Source of the DNA: Craterostigma plantagineum
Lineage: Eukaryota; Streptophyta; Magnoliopsida; Lamiales; Linderniaceae
Direction: 5' to 3'
Length of the DNA: 64,000 bases
Assembly (NCBI GenBank): GCA_027422505.1
Contig: JAPQWV010000737.1
Location: 186,001-250,000 of the forward strand
The position numbers were made by a program, and so were the translations under genes. Below are positions 12,715 through 25,628 of this stretch, one piece after another. Numbering within the stretch: the first letter of the stretch is position 1; each line of letters opens with the position of its first letter. Below the pieces are notes generated by a model, which saw only the letters and a program-made list of their open reading frames with translations, was not told the DNA's origin and did no database searches.

Positions 12715-14348
12715 GTGGCGATTCGGTCTTCGTGGCGGACGCCCGATTTATCGGCGCTCTGCACGGACTACCCCGATTTTGAAGCGAGTTTTGACGGCGG
12801 AGCATTCGGGGCGCTCGCTGATCGTATCATGGGCGGATCTGAAACTGTAGAGAGGATGGATGCTACCGAGCAGCGGCTGCCGACGTTGGCTACGGCTGAT
12901 TCGAATCACGCGGGTGTGGGGGTCACGAGGCCGGGTATTTTACGGCAGAATCCGACAGACGGGGGTAGACAAATTCGGCGCCGCCCTGGCACGCCGCCGG
13001 GACCACTGTTTGCGCTTCGATCGAGGATGGATGTGGAGGATTCCCCGATTACGGTTTCTTCTGATGTCGGCCTTCTAACTTCAGACCCAATGCAGGTGGC
13101 GAATGTCGATGGGGACGACGCGGCCATCATGACTGTCTTGGATAATTCGACGCCGGTGACATCTACGGCACCAACTGGGCTACCGACCTTCGCCACGGTG
13201 GTTAAGAATGGACAGTTGACTGAAAGAGGTCCTCCAGATTTGGCGAAGCGTGTTCCATTGGAATATACGCCGCCGATTATTGTTGATGGGATCCCTGAAG
13301 TAGCTCCTACATGGGAGGTGGCTCGTCAGGGTTTTGCGCGATGGGAGTTCACTCTTGTTGGCTACTTTCTTGGGCGACGTCCGTATTTCCCACACGTCGA
13401 ACGATTTTTCCGATCTACATGGGCTGGTCTTATCGAGGTGCGAGCCTCGCTTAATGGTTTTTTCAAGTTCAGATTTGATTCAACTGAGGCAATGAACAGA
13501 GTCCTTGAGGGTGGGCCGTGGTTAATGAAGGGACAACCGTTGTTTCTTGAGATATGGCGACCAGGCATGTCATTCGCTAAGAGGGACCATGTCGAAGTGC
13601 CTCTATGGGTCAAATTGTGGGATGTGCCGGGGGAATTCTGGACGCCGGCGGGTATTGGAATCGTTGCTAGCGCGGTGGGCCGTCCCTCTTCACGGATAGC
13701 ATCACTACGAATATGGAGCGTATCGACTTTGCGCGGGTTTGTATTATGAAGAATCTTCACGAGCCATTCGTGGAGAAGTTTAAGATTCGCATACCTACGG
13801 AGCATGGTGGGACGGCTGGCGTAGTACAAGTGAGGGCGGAGTATGAGTGGCGGCCAACGAAGTGCGCTACTTGTGCTGTGTGGACTCACTCCACTACTTC
13901 CTGTCCTATGAATCGCCAAGAGGGAAAGAACACTACAACTAAGAGACCGGGGAAGTCCTTGGCTGCCATACAACCGCAGCCAGTGCGGGCGAACCAGAGG
14001 CCGATGCATACGGAGGGGCGGCAAGCTCGAAGGCTGGTCACCACTACGAAAGAGGTCGCACCCTCTAGGGAACCATCCACATCGACCGAGGTGCATGTGG
14101 CTGGGGGATTCTCCCCTCGGGTCCGGGACAATCGGGTCAATAGAATGAGCGCTCATACACATGGTGGCGACGAGGTTTCCTCGCCTCGGGAGGAGCACGC
14201 GCATCGCTTAGGCAAAGAACATGTGGTAGCTCAAGCAAAAGATGCTAATCCCTTTGCTGTCCTTCACGAAATACCTGACCTGGATGCCATTATGATCACT
14301 ACTACGGGCCCTAAAGCAGCTGCAGCCCAGGACGTGGGTGATCCATGA
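12715..14348 (+). pseudogene. LINE ORF1: DUF4283 and zinc-knuckle RNA-binding protein, one frameshift
   Basis: The frame is open through 12715 from upstream. The codon at 12715 is GTG and the first in-frame ATG is 12829, so the true start is uncertain. The N-terminal part is disordered. A DUF4283-like domain follows at about 13300-13690 (GYFLGRRPYF, GGPWLMKGQPLFLEIWRPG, WVKLWDVPGEFW). The frame is lost at the CCC near 13691-13693: the upstream frame runs to a stop at 13749, while the conserved continuation is one base out and proceeds from about 13694 to 14348. One missing C explains it. The second part carries a CX2CX4HX4C zinc knuckle (CATCAVWTHSTTSC) and a basic tail. Its stop overlaps the ORF2 start by four bases. 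Confidence 0.88.
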
Positions 14349-17300
14349 TTCCGGTTGGCGTATGGAATGTTCGGGGTCTCAATAAACGAGACCATGGGTG
14401 GGCGGTAGGAGAGTTCTTAGAGCGCTGTAATTTACAGTTGGTGGGTCTTCTGGAGACGAGGGTTGCGAATATGAATGCCAGCGGAATTTCTCATGGCATA
14501 CGATCACAATGGCAGTGGTTTTTGATTATGACACGGGGCCGGCCACTCGCATTTGGGTAGGGTGGGATCCTTCTTATCTTGATGTGGCTATTGTGGGATT
14601 ATCACCCCAATCTATCCATTGTAAGGTGACTTCGCTTGCGACGCGTGAGGTGTTTTTCATCTCGTTCATTTATGGTCAAAATCGCCGGGAGCAGAGAATG
14701 GATTTATGGGAGGATATTATTTCTTACTCGTTGGCTCGTGTGGAGGATGCATGGGTTGTTATGGGCGACTTTAATGCTATAATTGACGATACCGACGGAA
14801 GGGGTGGTGCTCTTCATCCACGAGATATGGATGACATGCGCAATTGCCTTACTCGGGCTGATCTTGTGACCTTGCCTTCGACGGGACAACTTTTCACGTG
14901 GTACAACCAACAACGTGCAACGACGGGTGTGTGGCGACGACTGGATCGGATGTTGGGCAACCCGACGTGGCTTTCTCGATTTCCTAACACGGTTTACCAT
15001 GTTCATCTCCCTGCAACATCGGATCATTGCCCGCTTGTCCTTGGCGCAGCACCACAGAGGGATCGCAGAGTGTCCTTTCGATTTGAGAACTTCCTCATTC
15101 GTGATGCGAGGTTCTTATCGCATGTTCAGCAGGCATGGGGGTTGCCTATTCAGGGTTTTCCGATGTTTCAGTTGGTAAATCGGCTGAAATTTTTAAAGCC
15201 TATTTTCAAACAGCTAAGACGCGAAAAAGGTAATCTCACGGCAAATGTATGTGAGGCAAAGCGGTTTCTTGATGTCAGTCAGTTGTTTGCTAGTCGCTAT
15301 CCTGATGAGGGACGGTTTCATGACCTTGAATGGGCATGTAGAGCGATGTACACGAAGGCGATTGACATGGAGCAGTCTGCTTTATCTCAACGCGCAAAGC
15401 TAGCGTGGCTTAAGGATGGGGACCAATGCACGGCGTTTTTCTTCAAAAAGGTAGCATTACGACGGACCACTAATCGCATCTTCTCACTCGAGGGGGATAA
15501 TGGGGAACTCCATGAGGGCGAGCCAGCAGTTCGAGCTGAGCTGCTTCGGTTCTATCATGAGTTACTTGGCCAGTCGGCCCGTTCTTCCCCGGTTGCATCT
15601 CACGACCTTGCACCATTCCTTACCCGTCGCCTTAATCGGGCGGATGCGGATGACATGGTTCGACCGGTTCTTGCAGATGAGGTCAAAGAGGCACTGTTTT
15701 CCATGGGAAATGAGAAAGCTCCGGGCCCGGATGGTTTCACATCGGCTTTTTTCAAAGCGGCGTGGGACGTAATTGGTGATGATTTCACTTCAGCGGTTCA
15801 AGATTTCTTCTCGACGGGGCGGCTTCTCAAGGGCCTTAACAGCACCTTCATCACTCTTATTCCAAAAAAGGAAACTCCACGGAAGGCTGCGGATTTTCGG
15901 CCTATTTCTTGTTGTAACGTCATTTTCAAGGTTATCTCAAAAATTATGGCTAATCGACTCAAGGGTTCCCTTTCGTATTTGGTACACTCGTCACAAACGG
16001 CGTTCATCCCAGGTCGGCAAATTAGCGATAATGTTTTGCTCGCTCAGGAAATTTGCCTTGGATACAATAGCGCTAGTCGACCACCTAGGGTGGCATTCAA
16101 AGTTGACTTGGTAAAGGCGTATGATAAAGTGGAATGGTGTTTCATTCTTGCCACGATGGAAGCTATGGGGTTTCATTCGCGCTTTATTCATTGGGTTAGA
16201 TGCTGCATGACTACACCAACTTTCTCTATTAATTTGCATGGCTGCCCGGTGGGTTATTTCGCCGGAAAACGCGGCATACGTCAAGGCGACCCGCTTTCGC
16301 CGTACATCTTTACACTCGTTATGGAAGTTTTGCATGGGATTGTTGATCATCATATTCGAAGTGAGCCTCGCTTTCGTTTCCACTGGCGATGTGAGGCGGC
16401 CTCTCTTGCCATGCTGACCTTTGCTGATGATTTGCTTTTGTTCTGTCATGCGGACGAACTTTCGGTCGGGATCCTCAAATCTGCCTTGGATGACTTTGCC
16501 ACGCTTTCAGGTCTTGCACCGAGTCCTACAAAGAGTGAGATGTTTGTGGCTAAGCGAGCGGCGCCTATTGCAGATCGCCTTCAGGCCCTTATGGGTTTTA
16601 TGATTGGCCATCTCCCGGTCCGTTACCTAGGAGTACCTCTCATCCCTGCCCGGCTCTCGATCATGGATTGTGCTCCACTCCTTCAGAAGGTGGATGCTCG
16701 ACTTGGGTCTTGGTTGAACCGATCCCTCTCATACGCAGGACGTGTTCAGCTGATCAAGTCGGTTCTCTCTGCGCTTCACGCTTACTGGTCTGGGGTCTTT
16801 CTTTTACCTAAGGGTGTTATCCATGCCTTAGAGGCTCGGTTTCGACGGTTTCTTTGGTCGGGTTCGGCTGCTAAAGTTGCTTGGGCTGATGTTTGTCTAC
16901 CACGTCAGGAAGGAGGCCTCGGCATTCGGTCAATAAGTGCAGATAACAAGGCCTTATTGATGCGGCATCTTTGGAGCGTGGTCACCAAGGAGGCAGGGTC
17001 CGTCTGGGTTGACTGGCTTTATTCTACCCGTCTTCGATCTCGTTCATTTTGGGAACTTCAGCCGACAGCAAACGACGCTTGGAGCTGGAAGAAGCTTCTC
17101 AAGTTTCGACCACTTTTACGCTCTTTTATCTCTTTTCAGGTTGGCAATGGCGAGTCTATTTGGTTGTGGAGAGATCCGTGGCTGACGGTGACGCCACTCC
17201 TTGAGCGCTTTCCTCGAGGCCCGATGGTGATGGGGTTACCCCAGGATGTTCGTCTCTCCTCGGTTATTAATTCTAACGGATGGGCTTGGCCGGCCCAAAC

Positions 17301-17960
17301 GCCGACCCATCTACTCCTTGAGATCGCCTCCAGCATGCCGACGGTCCACCCATCTACTTTGGATTCGATTCGTTGGGTGAGATCGTCGGATGGACGCTTC
17401 TCGACGGCGACTGTCAGGGAGGCCATACGTTCTAGACGAGAGCCCGTTCGATGGGCTGCCTTATTTGGAGGGTGTTTAAGAGTTCCTCGACATGAGTTTA
17501 TCCTCTGGCTGGCCATCAGGGAACGCCTCTCGTTGCGTTCTCTTCCGTGGGTGGCCCAGCGGGCTGGCACAAACTCTTGCTTACTTTGTGATGGCGAGAC
17601 TTGTGAAACGACGAATCATTTATTTTTTGACTGTGAATTTTCTCAACGGTGCTTGCGAATTTTACGTCGACGGGTTCGATTGACTTGGCCATTTCGAGAT
17701 TGGGACGAGGTATCATATGGGCTTCTTCGAGATGGCGGACAAACCATCTACTTCATATGGTACATCGACATATCTTAGCATCACTTGTTTACCACGTTTG
17801 GCAGGAGAGAAATCGACGATGGCATGATAATTTACGGAGTTCTCCATATCATGTTGTCAGTGTGGTCCTTGAAGTTGTGTGTGCAAGACTTGACATGGTG
17901 GGAACCAAGTACTCATTGCAAATGGCGGCAATTCGCCGTAGATGGAGGATTGCTTGGTGA
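14345..17960 (+). pseudogene. LINE ORF2: endonuclease, reverse transcriptase, zf-RVT; two frameshifts
   Basis: It starts at ATG 14345, overlapping the ORF1 stop (ATGA). Order of domains: apurinic-type endonuclease (VGVWNVRGLNKRDH, VMGDFNAIID, SDHCPLVL); reverse transcriptase (KAPGPDGFTSAFF, FITLIPKKE, FRPISCCNVIFK, QTAFIPGRQISDNVLLAQE, KVDLVKAYDKVEW, GIRQGDPLSPYIF and the catalytic FADDLLLF); and a C-terminal zf-RVT zinc domain (WLAIRERLSLRS, CLLCDGETCETTNHLFFDC). The frame slips at the T run near 14519-14523 and again at the GGG near 17719-17721. After the second slip the natural C-terminus continues to 17960 (HVWQERNRRWHDN). All catalytic motifs are otherwise present. Confidence 0.92.
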
Positions 17961-18097
17961 TTTTTTTGTCGTTGGGATTTATTTTGATTGTCTTTCCCAG
18001 TAGCATGTTGCTGGTCGGTGTTGTATGATCATATCATACATGCTTTCTGTACTCCTTTATTTTTTATATTTACGGAAACCTATTCCAAAAAAAAAAA

Positions 18098-18111
18098 AAG
18101 AGAGCAACTAA
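18098..18111. repeat. LINE target-site duplication, right copy
   Basis: AAGAGAGCAACTAA directly after the poly(A) tail, identical to 12275-12288. The exact left boundary is ambiguous by two As. Confidence 0.9.
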
Positions 18112-18823
18112 CATACATTTATTACAAAACCCCAAATGTAGTAATTAAAATTTATCGGTGCACCGACATCTTATTAAATGCTCATTCATATTTCTATCGA
18201 ACAGTTGAAGTCCACCGACATTTGATGAAGCGTATGGAAGGTTAGTTACGGATTCTCAGTTACTGAACTACATTACATTTCCCCATTAATATTCTCAATC
18301 TCAAGTTTTATCGAACCTTGCTTAATTTCTGTAATAAAAAAAGATCAAATATTTTTCAATCGAAGAATAAAAGAAAATGGCCGTGGAAAATAGTGTAGTT
18401 GGGACTTGGGAGTGGGCGGTGGGTCTATTTCTCTCTTACAACCCTCCGAAATACCGCACAGCACCTCATCAGTCTTATTCTCTTCATCTTCTCCCTTACC
18501 TAAAAAAGAGTCGATCTTTTTTCATTTTTCCTCCTTCAACCTCATTTATTAGAAAATACTGAGCTGATTGTGAAAAAGAATTGAGTAAATACTGCATATG
18601 ATTGGCTTCTGACGTTTGCTATTTGATTTCCTACCATTTTTATGGTTATCTTTTTGAGTTCTTGAATCTGGGCTCTTCGATTTCGTGGTTGGAGAGGGTA
18701 AAAAGATTGCAGCTTTTTCATATATTCTTGTGAAGTTTGATATGGGTTTTTTGTTGTTATTGAAAGGATGATTGATTCAAATGTTGAATTTTTTCTTGTA
18801 GTAATAGGCAAGTTTTAGTCAAG
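18112..18823 (+). other. B3GALT upstream region
   Basis: AT-rich spacer and probable promoter or leader of the galactosyltransferase gene. A C/T-rich stretch at 18430-18540 is typical of plant 5' leaders. A possible leader-intron acceptor (ttcttgtag) ends at 18801. No transposon ends were seen after the LINE duplication. Confidence 0.4.
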
Positions 18824-20152
18824 ATGTCTTGGAAGAGCAAAGGATTCGAACCAGCTTCGAAGAACGTTATTTCAAGAAAGCTCACTTTCCTTCTGTGCCT
18901 TGGATGCTTCTGTGCTGGGATGCTCTTCACCGACAGGTTTGATATAATAGAATCGAATTTTTTTTTTATAAATGTCAATGTAGTTTTCTCAGAATTATAT
19001 AGAATGTGACCATCACATTATAGGCTTTATGAATCTTCTGATCCTATTGACTAGCTCAATTTCAATCTTTGGGATATAATAAGATAGTGCTTGTAATGAT
19101 GAAAAGTGAGAAAAAGGGTGAAAAAGATCAGCTTTGAACTCGTAATGTAATGCCTAACTTCGCAAAAATTTGAAACTAGTTTTAGGTTTGTAGAAGGTAA
19201 CATTCTTAGCATTTGATTTTTTCAATGGTAGTCAGAGATTTCCATGTTTGGGTATTAAAATTCACAGCTCTGCTAAGCTTCCATTTATTCGTATACGTTT
19301 TTTTGGTCCAAAGGATGGTTCCCGAGACAAAAGACGCATCGATCTCAAGAGGAATCACAGATGATGAGCTTAACTTGGTTTCAGATGGTTGTGGTCAGAA
19401 AGGCAAGCCGAGCAGCAGCAGATTATTAGGAGATATTACAAAGTCAGATCCTAAGTAAGCCTAATTTATACTTCATCGGTTATCTCTTTCTAACCTGGGA
19501 TGAATGTAGTTTGAGGTGATTCGTCTTAAATGAAATAAATGAATAAATTGTGCAGTAATTTGGATAAGACGATATCGAATTTGGAAATGGAATTAGCTTC
19601 GGCGAGGGCCTTGCAAGATTCTTTACTGAGCGGTTCGCCTCTGTCCCAAGACTTGGAATTGCCCAAGAAAAGGAAATATTTGATGGTCGTTGGCGTAAAT
19701 ACCGCTTTTAGCAGCCGCAAGAGAAGAGACTCGCTACGCGCCACTTGGATGTTACAAGGTTTTTTTCTTTTTTTTTTATATATTTGAATGTGTATATATA
19801 TGTTTCTTTAAACAAGTCGAAACTTTGTTACTAAAGTGAGTACTATTAATTTTGCAGGCGATAAGCGCAAGAAGCTTGAGGAAGAAAAGGGAATTGTTGT
19901 TCGATTCGTGATCGGCCACAGGTGACTTTCGTAAAAATATACAGAAGTCTTGTAAATTTCAATAAAATCGGTACGAACAAGATTACTGTTACTGTAATAA
20001 AATCATATTCGTATGTCAACATTATTTTCGATCTTTTGTATCGCCAGTGCGACATCGGGTGGAATTCTCGATAGAGCAATCGAAGCGGAAGACAGAAAGC
20101 ATGGAGATTTTCTCAGGCTGGTAAGTAAATTTTCGATTTTATTCAATCATGC

Positions 20153-20186
<34 letters not shown>

Positions 20187-21595
20187 TAATATTCTTTGCC
20201 TCGCTTTTAACGTTCCCCTTCTTTCTCAGGAACATGTCGAAGGTTACCTTGAACTATCAGCCAAGACAAAGACGTACTTCACCACCGCCGTTCAGCTATG
20301 GGACGCCGATTTTTACGTCAAAGTCGACGACGACGTGCATGTGAACTTGGGTAAGAAAAAAAAAATTTTAACAGACGCAAAGTGAAAATATAAATCCCTA
20401 TGCGAAAAATGATTATGGCTATATGATAAATGTACATTCTATTACATAACTGTTCGTCTTATGATGTTTGAAAAAGCAGCTACTCTTGGAGCTACATTGG
20501 CTCGCCATCGCTCGAAACCGAGGGTTTACATAGGTTGCATGAAATCGGGCCCCGTTTTAGCTCAGAAGTAAGCATACTTTTTTTTTCCGTACTTTCTCAT
20601 GAATATCGCATTTTTTTCTACGCCGAAATTATAAAAAGGTAAATCGCAAACAAATAGGGGAGTGAGATATCACGAGCCCGAGTACTGGAAATTTGGCGAG
20701 CAAGGAAACAAATACTTCCGCCACGCGACGGGACAATTATACGCCATCTCCAAGGACTTGGCGACGTATATATTAACAAACCAGTGAGCGTCGCCTTTTC
20801 TTCCAAGTTTTTACGTTCTAATCCCTTCGCCTTTTGTATAATGTCATTTAATCCTTTCGAATTTTACTCTTTATGAAAGGCACGTCCTCCACAAGTACGC
20901 AAACGAAGACGTCTCGCTAGGCTCGTGGTTTATCGGCTTGGACGTGGAGCACATAGACGACCGAAGGCTGTGCTGCGGAACTCCACCAGGCAATAAATGC
21001 CCTTCTTTTTTCTTTTCGTTACATCGGAAATTTCTTCGAATGCTTAATTTGTTTTCTTTCGCGCTGGCGTTATATGGGAACCGCAAATTTAGATGTCTTA
21101 ACATACGGACAATAATTTTGAATTAAGCAATTTAGGGACATTTTACGTCGGAACTCCGAATTTTGTCCCAAATTCTGGCGTTCCGGCGTAAAATATAAGG
21201 TTTTGTCTAATTTAGGATACAGACACTAATTTTTCAAAGGTTAGCAATTTTGGGACAAAATCTAGGGTTGCAGGCGTATAATGTCCCAAAATTGCTTAAG
21301 TATGAAATGTATTTGTCCTATTATGTCACCTAATAAATTCTTTCCCTATAATGTTATCCCCTAAATTACTGGACCGAAAAAACAATCAACCTTTTTTCGA
21401 ATATTATCGAAATCCCGCTAATATTGTAAGGTACGTAATGTGTCAGATTGCGAGTGGAAAGCGCAGGCGGGAAATATATGCGTGGCTTCGTTCGATTGGA
21501 GCTGCAGCGGGATTTGCAATTCGGCGGATAGGATAAGAGAAGTCCACCGTAGATGCGGAGAAGGAGAAAAAGCCGTATGGAATTCGACTTTTTGA
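18824..21595 (+). CDS. B3GALT: Probable beta-1,3-galactosyltransferase (GT31), B3GALT2-like
   Basis: Ten exons: 18824-18936, 19314-19454, 19556-19758, 19858-19921, 20048-20120, 20230-20350, 20480-20567, 20658-20783, 20880-20989, 21447-21595. Phases agree and give 395 residues. It is a Golgi type II membrane protein: a short cytosolic tail, a signal anchor ([16 protein letters not shown]), a DUF4094-like stem ([13 protein letters not shown]), then the GT31 domain with [15 protein letters not shown], the metal-binding [22 protein letters not shown] and [15 protein letters not shown]. Cysteines in the C-terminal part are conserved. The family transfers galactose in beta-1,3 linkage, probably to arabinogalactan proteins or N-glycans. 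Intron 9 starts with GC rather than GT and contains a MITE. It resembles Arabidopsis B3GALT2 most, from memory; the acceptor substrate is unknown. Confidence 0.92.
21123..21299. mobile_element. MITE in B3GALT intron 9 (family shared with 29874-30042)
   Basis: The left end TTAAGCAATTTAGGGACATT is matched in inverted orientation by the right end at 21280-21299. The inverted similarity continues imperfectly to about 45 bp per arm, including TTTTGTCCCAAA on both sides. Length is about 177 bp. TTAA at each edge could be duplication or element end, so the superfamily is not assigned. A related copy lies in the GDSL gene. Confidence 0.75.
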
Positions 21596-21948
21596 TCGTC
21601 GGCGGCGAAGCTAAAATCTATCTATATATAGGCTGAAAAATGTCGAACTGCTTGGTGAGGAATGAGAAAAAAGAAGAAAGTTGTCCCATCTCAGGACAAA
21701 AGCTAGCGCTATAAGAGAGTGCCCTTGTTGGATTTTTATAACTACGTGGTGATGTTCTGTAGTGGTTTTCTTTCTAATGTGAGATGTGATCTCTATATCT
21801 TGTAGAGCTCTGCTTTGTTTAAGAGAGCAGATATATAGGCGTGAATGGTTATAGGAGCATAAATTAAATGGAATTGAATTTGCAATAATGTCTGTAATAT
21901 TACAATCTTTTTTTTTTCTTCTAAATAGCATTATAGGTTAATCTATAC

Positions 21949-22590
21949 TAGGGGTGGGCATCGGGTCGGGTAGTTCGGGTTCGGGTTAAGATTTTCACTA
22001 CCCGAACCCAATCCGTCTACATCGGGTACCCGATTTTAATTGAAAATTATGACAACAAATATTATAATTCAATATGCATATCAAATTATATATGTTATAT
22101 ATTAAATATCAATTATAATATTTGGATATTTGTTTTCAATAACTATAGTATATACATATTTTTATATGTTTATTCATAAATTTCTTTAGAATATATTTTA
22201 AATTTTTATAGTGATTATGATATAAAATATCACTTCTTAATTATACAATTAAAATAGGAATTAGTCGAAATAGTATTTAAAACTTCAACGTAACTCAAGT
22301 TAGATATTAATATCTAAATATGTAGTTATATATTTTTAATGTTATTTACAAACAATAAATTTTTATTTAACAAAAATACATTGGGTACCTGAATAACCCG
22401 ATCGGGTAGTAATTTACTACCCGATACCCGACCCGATTAATTGTTATTGGGTATCGAGTAACCTGATACCCGACAAATAACTCGAACTACCCGATACCCG
22501 ACAAATAACCCGAACTACCCGACCCGAACTACCGGAACCCGATCGAGTTCGGGTAAAACCCGAATACGCGAACCCGAACGTCCACCCCTA
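21949..22590. mobile_element. hAT-type MITE (642 bp)
   Basis: An 8-bp target duplication, ATCTATAC, lies at 21941-21948 and 22591-22598. The ends are TAGGGGTGGGCA and its near-inverse TGTCCACCCCTA. Inside each end are repeated GGGTCGGGTAGTTCGGGT-like motifs, in opposite orientation at the two ends, with an AT-rich centre. No coding capacity. An 8-bp duplication with TAGGG ends is standard for hAT elements. Confidence 0.88.
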
Positions 22591-22789
22591 ATCTATACTA
22601 TCTGAACTTACTATTGCATTATCTATACTTATTGTTGTATATTAAGCGTCAGGCCGGCTATAAATCATCAAGTTTGGTCAGTTAATTAAGATTAGCTGAA
22701 AAAATATTATTATTCGAAATAAAATAAACCACTACATGGTATTTTATGTTTTTAATTTTACCTTCTACTTTTAACAATTAGAATAAAAC

Positions 22790-23768
22790 TGATATGGGGC
22801 AAACCCAATCAACAGGATTTATATGTGTGGGAAATGGGAATTTATATAGCCGGGGAAGCGATATGGTTATGTGCGTAAGGTGCTTATTGAGAGAGAGATT
22901 GAAGGGGACGTGTTTGGGACTTATGGGGGACGTATTTGTGGTATTGGGACGTATTGGGGACCTATTTGGGACATAGGGCCGTATTGGGGACCTGTCTGGA
23001 ACGTTGGGGAACCTGTTGGGACGTGATAAGGACCTGTTGGTGGCATATTTGGACGTCCGGGACCTGTCTGGGATGTTGAGAGGTGCTGGGACCTGTTTGA
23101 ACGTGTTTGGAGCGCGGGGGACCTGTTTGAAGGAACGTAGGGGACCTGTTTGAACATAAACGAAATAACACCAGAATTACGTGGTTCGGATCTTTAGATC
23201 CTACGTCCACGGGCGCTTTAAAACGGGGCTTCACTATACTTAGAAGATTTACACACTCATAACTCACTTTCGCTCATACATCTTGAAAGATCTACTGGAA
23301 AGGAATTATTACAGTGAGAGAGAAGTTGTTTTTCGTGTGTGGAAAGATGTTGGAATGATAATCGTTGTTGTGAGAAATGGCTAAGTCCCTCCTTTTATAG
23401 CAGCTCCCAACAACCCAAGTAATATCCCAGGATTTCAGGGGACGTGACTGGTATGGTACAATGAACAGTGACGAATGTTGTCTGAATGACAGCCTGCAAG
23501 TGGCTACAGCTTTTCCCCAGTGACACTGCCCCATCCATGGTCGACACGTGTCTCTGTGACTTCCTTTCCTCTTTTCTGATGTCCCATCGTCCTGAAGTAC
23601 CCAAAAGCCTTCCCTCCTTTGTCCGGATAATGCCTATATCCGGGGGACCTTCGCAGGTTCTTTCTCCCAGGTCCAATTCTGTACTTCATTCTGGGCTCTT
23701 CCTCTTCATGGGCTTACTGGGCCTCTTTTATTATTTGTTTTTCGGCCCATCTATTCTAGTCCGTATCA
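22790..23768 (-). mobile_element. Solo LTR (979 bp), probably Ty3/gypsy-type
   Basis: The 5-bp duplication AAAAC lies at 22785-22789 and 23769-23773. Termini are TGATATGG and CCGTATCA, an imperfect inverted pair with TG...CA ends. A TATA box (TATAAAAGG on the minus strand, about 23390-23398) sets the orientation as minus. No internal region or second LTR is present, so it is inferred to be the product of LTR-LTR recombination. The part at 22897-23155 is a degenerate minisatellite. Confidence 0.82.
22897..23155. repeat. Degenerate minisatellite inside the solo LTR
   Basis: About ten or more imperfect units around GGGGACCTGTTTGGAACGT, of variable length (roughly 17-30 bp). The G-rich strand is plus, which is the non-coding strand of the LTR. 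Confidence 0.75.
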
Positions 23769-24019
23769 AAAACGATATATAATATAGAGCATTAACATTT
23801 GAGTGTGAAAAAAGCTAGTTATTCTGATTATTTTGCATAGAATTTCTTAAATTATTTAAGATACGCCATATCTTGCGTATGGTAAAACCCTATTGTTTTT
23901 CCCTTCCTCGAGTATATAAAGCCCTACAATCAATAATCTTAAAATTCTTATTATTTCCTCCGTTTTCCAGTTCGCAAGTTTGATTGCGCCGATCGTTTGC
24001 TTTCTTTGATCGAATTGCC

Positions 24020-25628
<1,609 letters not shown>

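Larger units (their letters stand above)
12289..18097 (+). mobile_element. Full-length LINE (plant L1-type non-LTR retrotransposon)
   Basis: A 14-bp target-site duplication, AAGAGAGCAACTAA, lies at 12275-12288 and again at 18098-18111. Its first two As merge with the poly(A) tail, so 12 bp are certain. Between the copies are a C/T-rich 5'UTR with a long A run (about 12661-12680), ORF1 with a zinc knuckle, ORF2 with endonuclease, RT and zf-RVT domains, a short 3'UTR and a terminal A13 tail at about 18086-18098. This is complete L1 architecture at about 5.8 kb. Coding regions are more GC-rich than the flanks. Three one-base losses interrupt the ORFs. Confidence 0.95.

Noticed and set aside
13362..14204. 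280-codon open frame antisense to LINE ORF1
   Set aside because: It is the reverse complement of conserved ORF1 coding sequence, with no known domain and abundant Pro/Arg/Ser from codon complementarity.
23486..23782. 98-codon plus-strand frame in the solo LTR
   Set aside because: Lies within LTR sequence, antisense to its TATA box, with no recognised domain.
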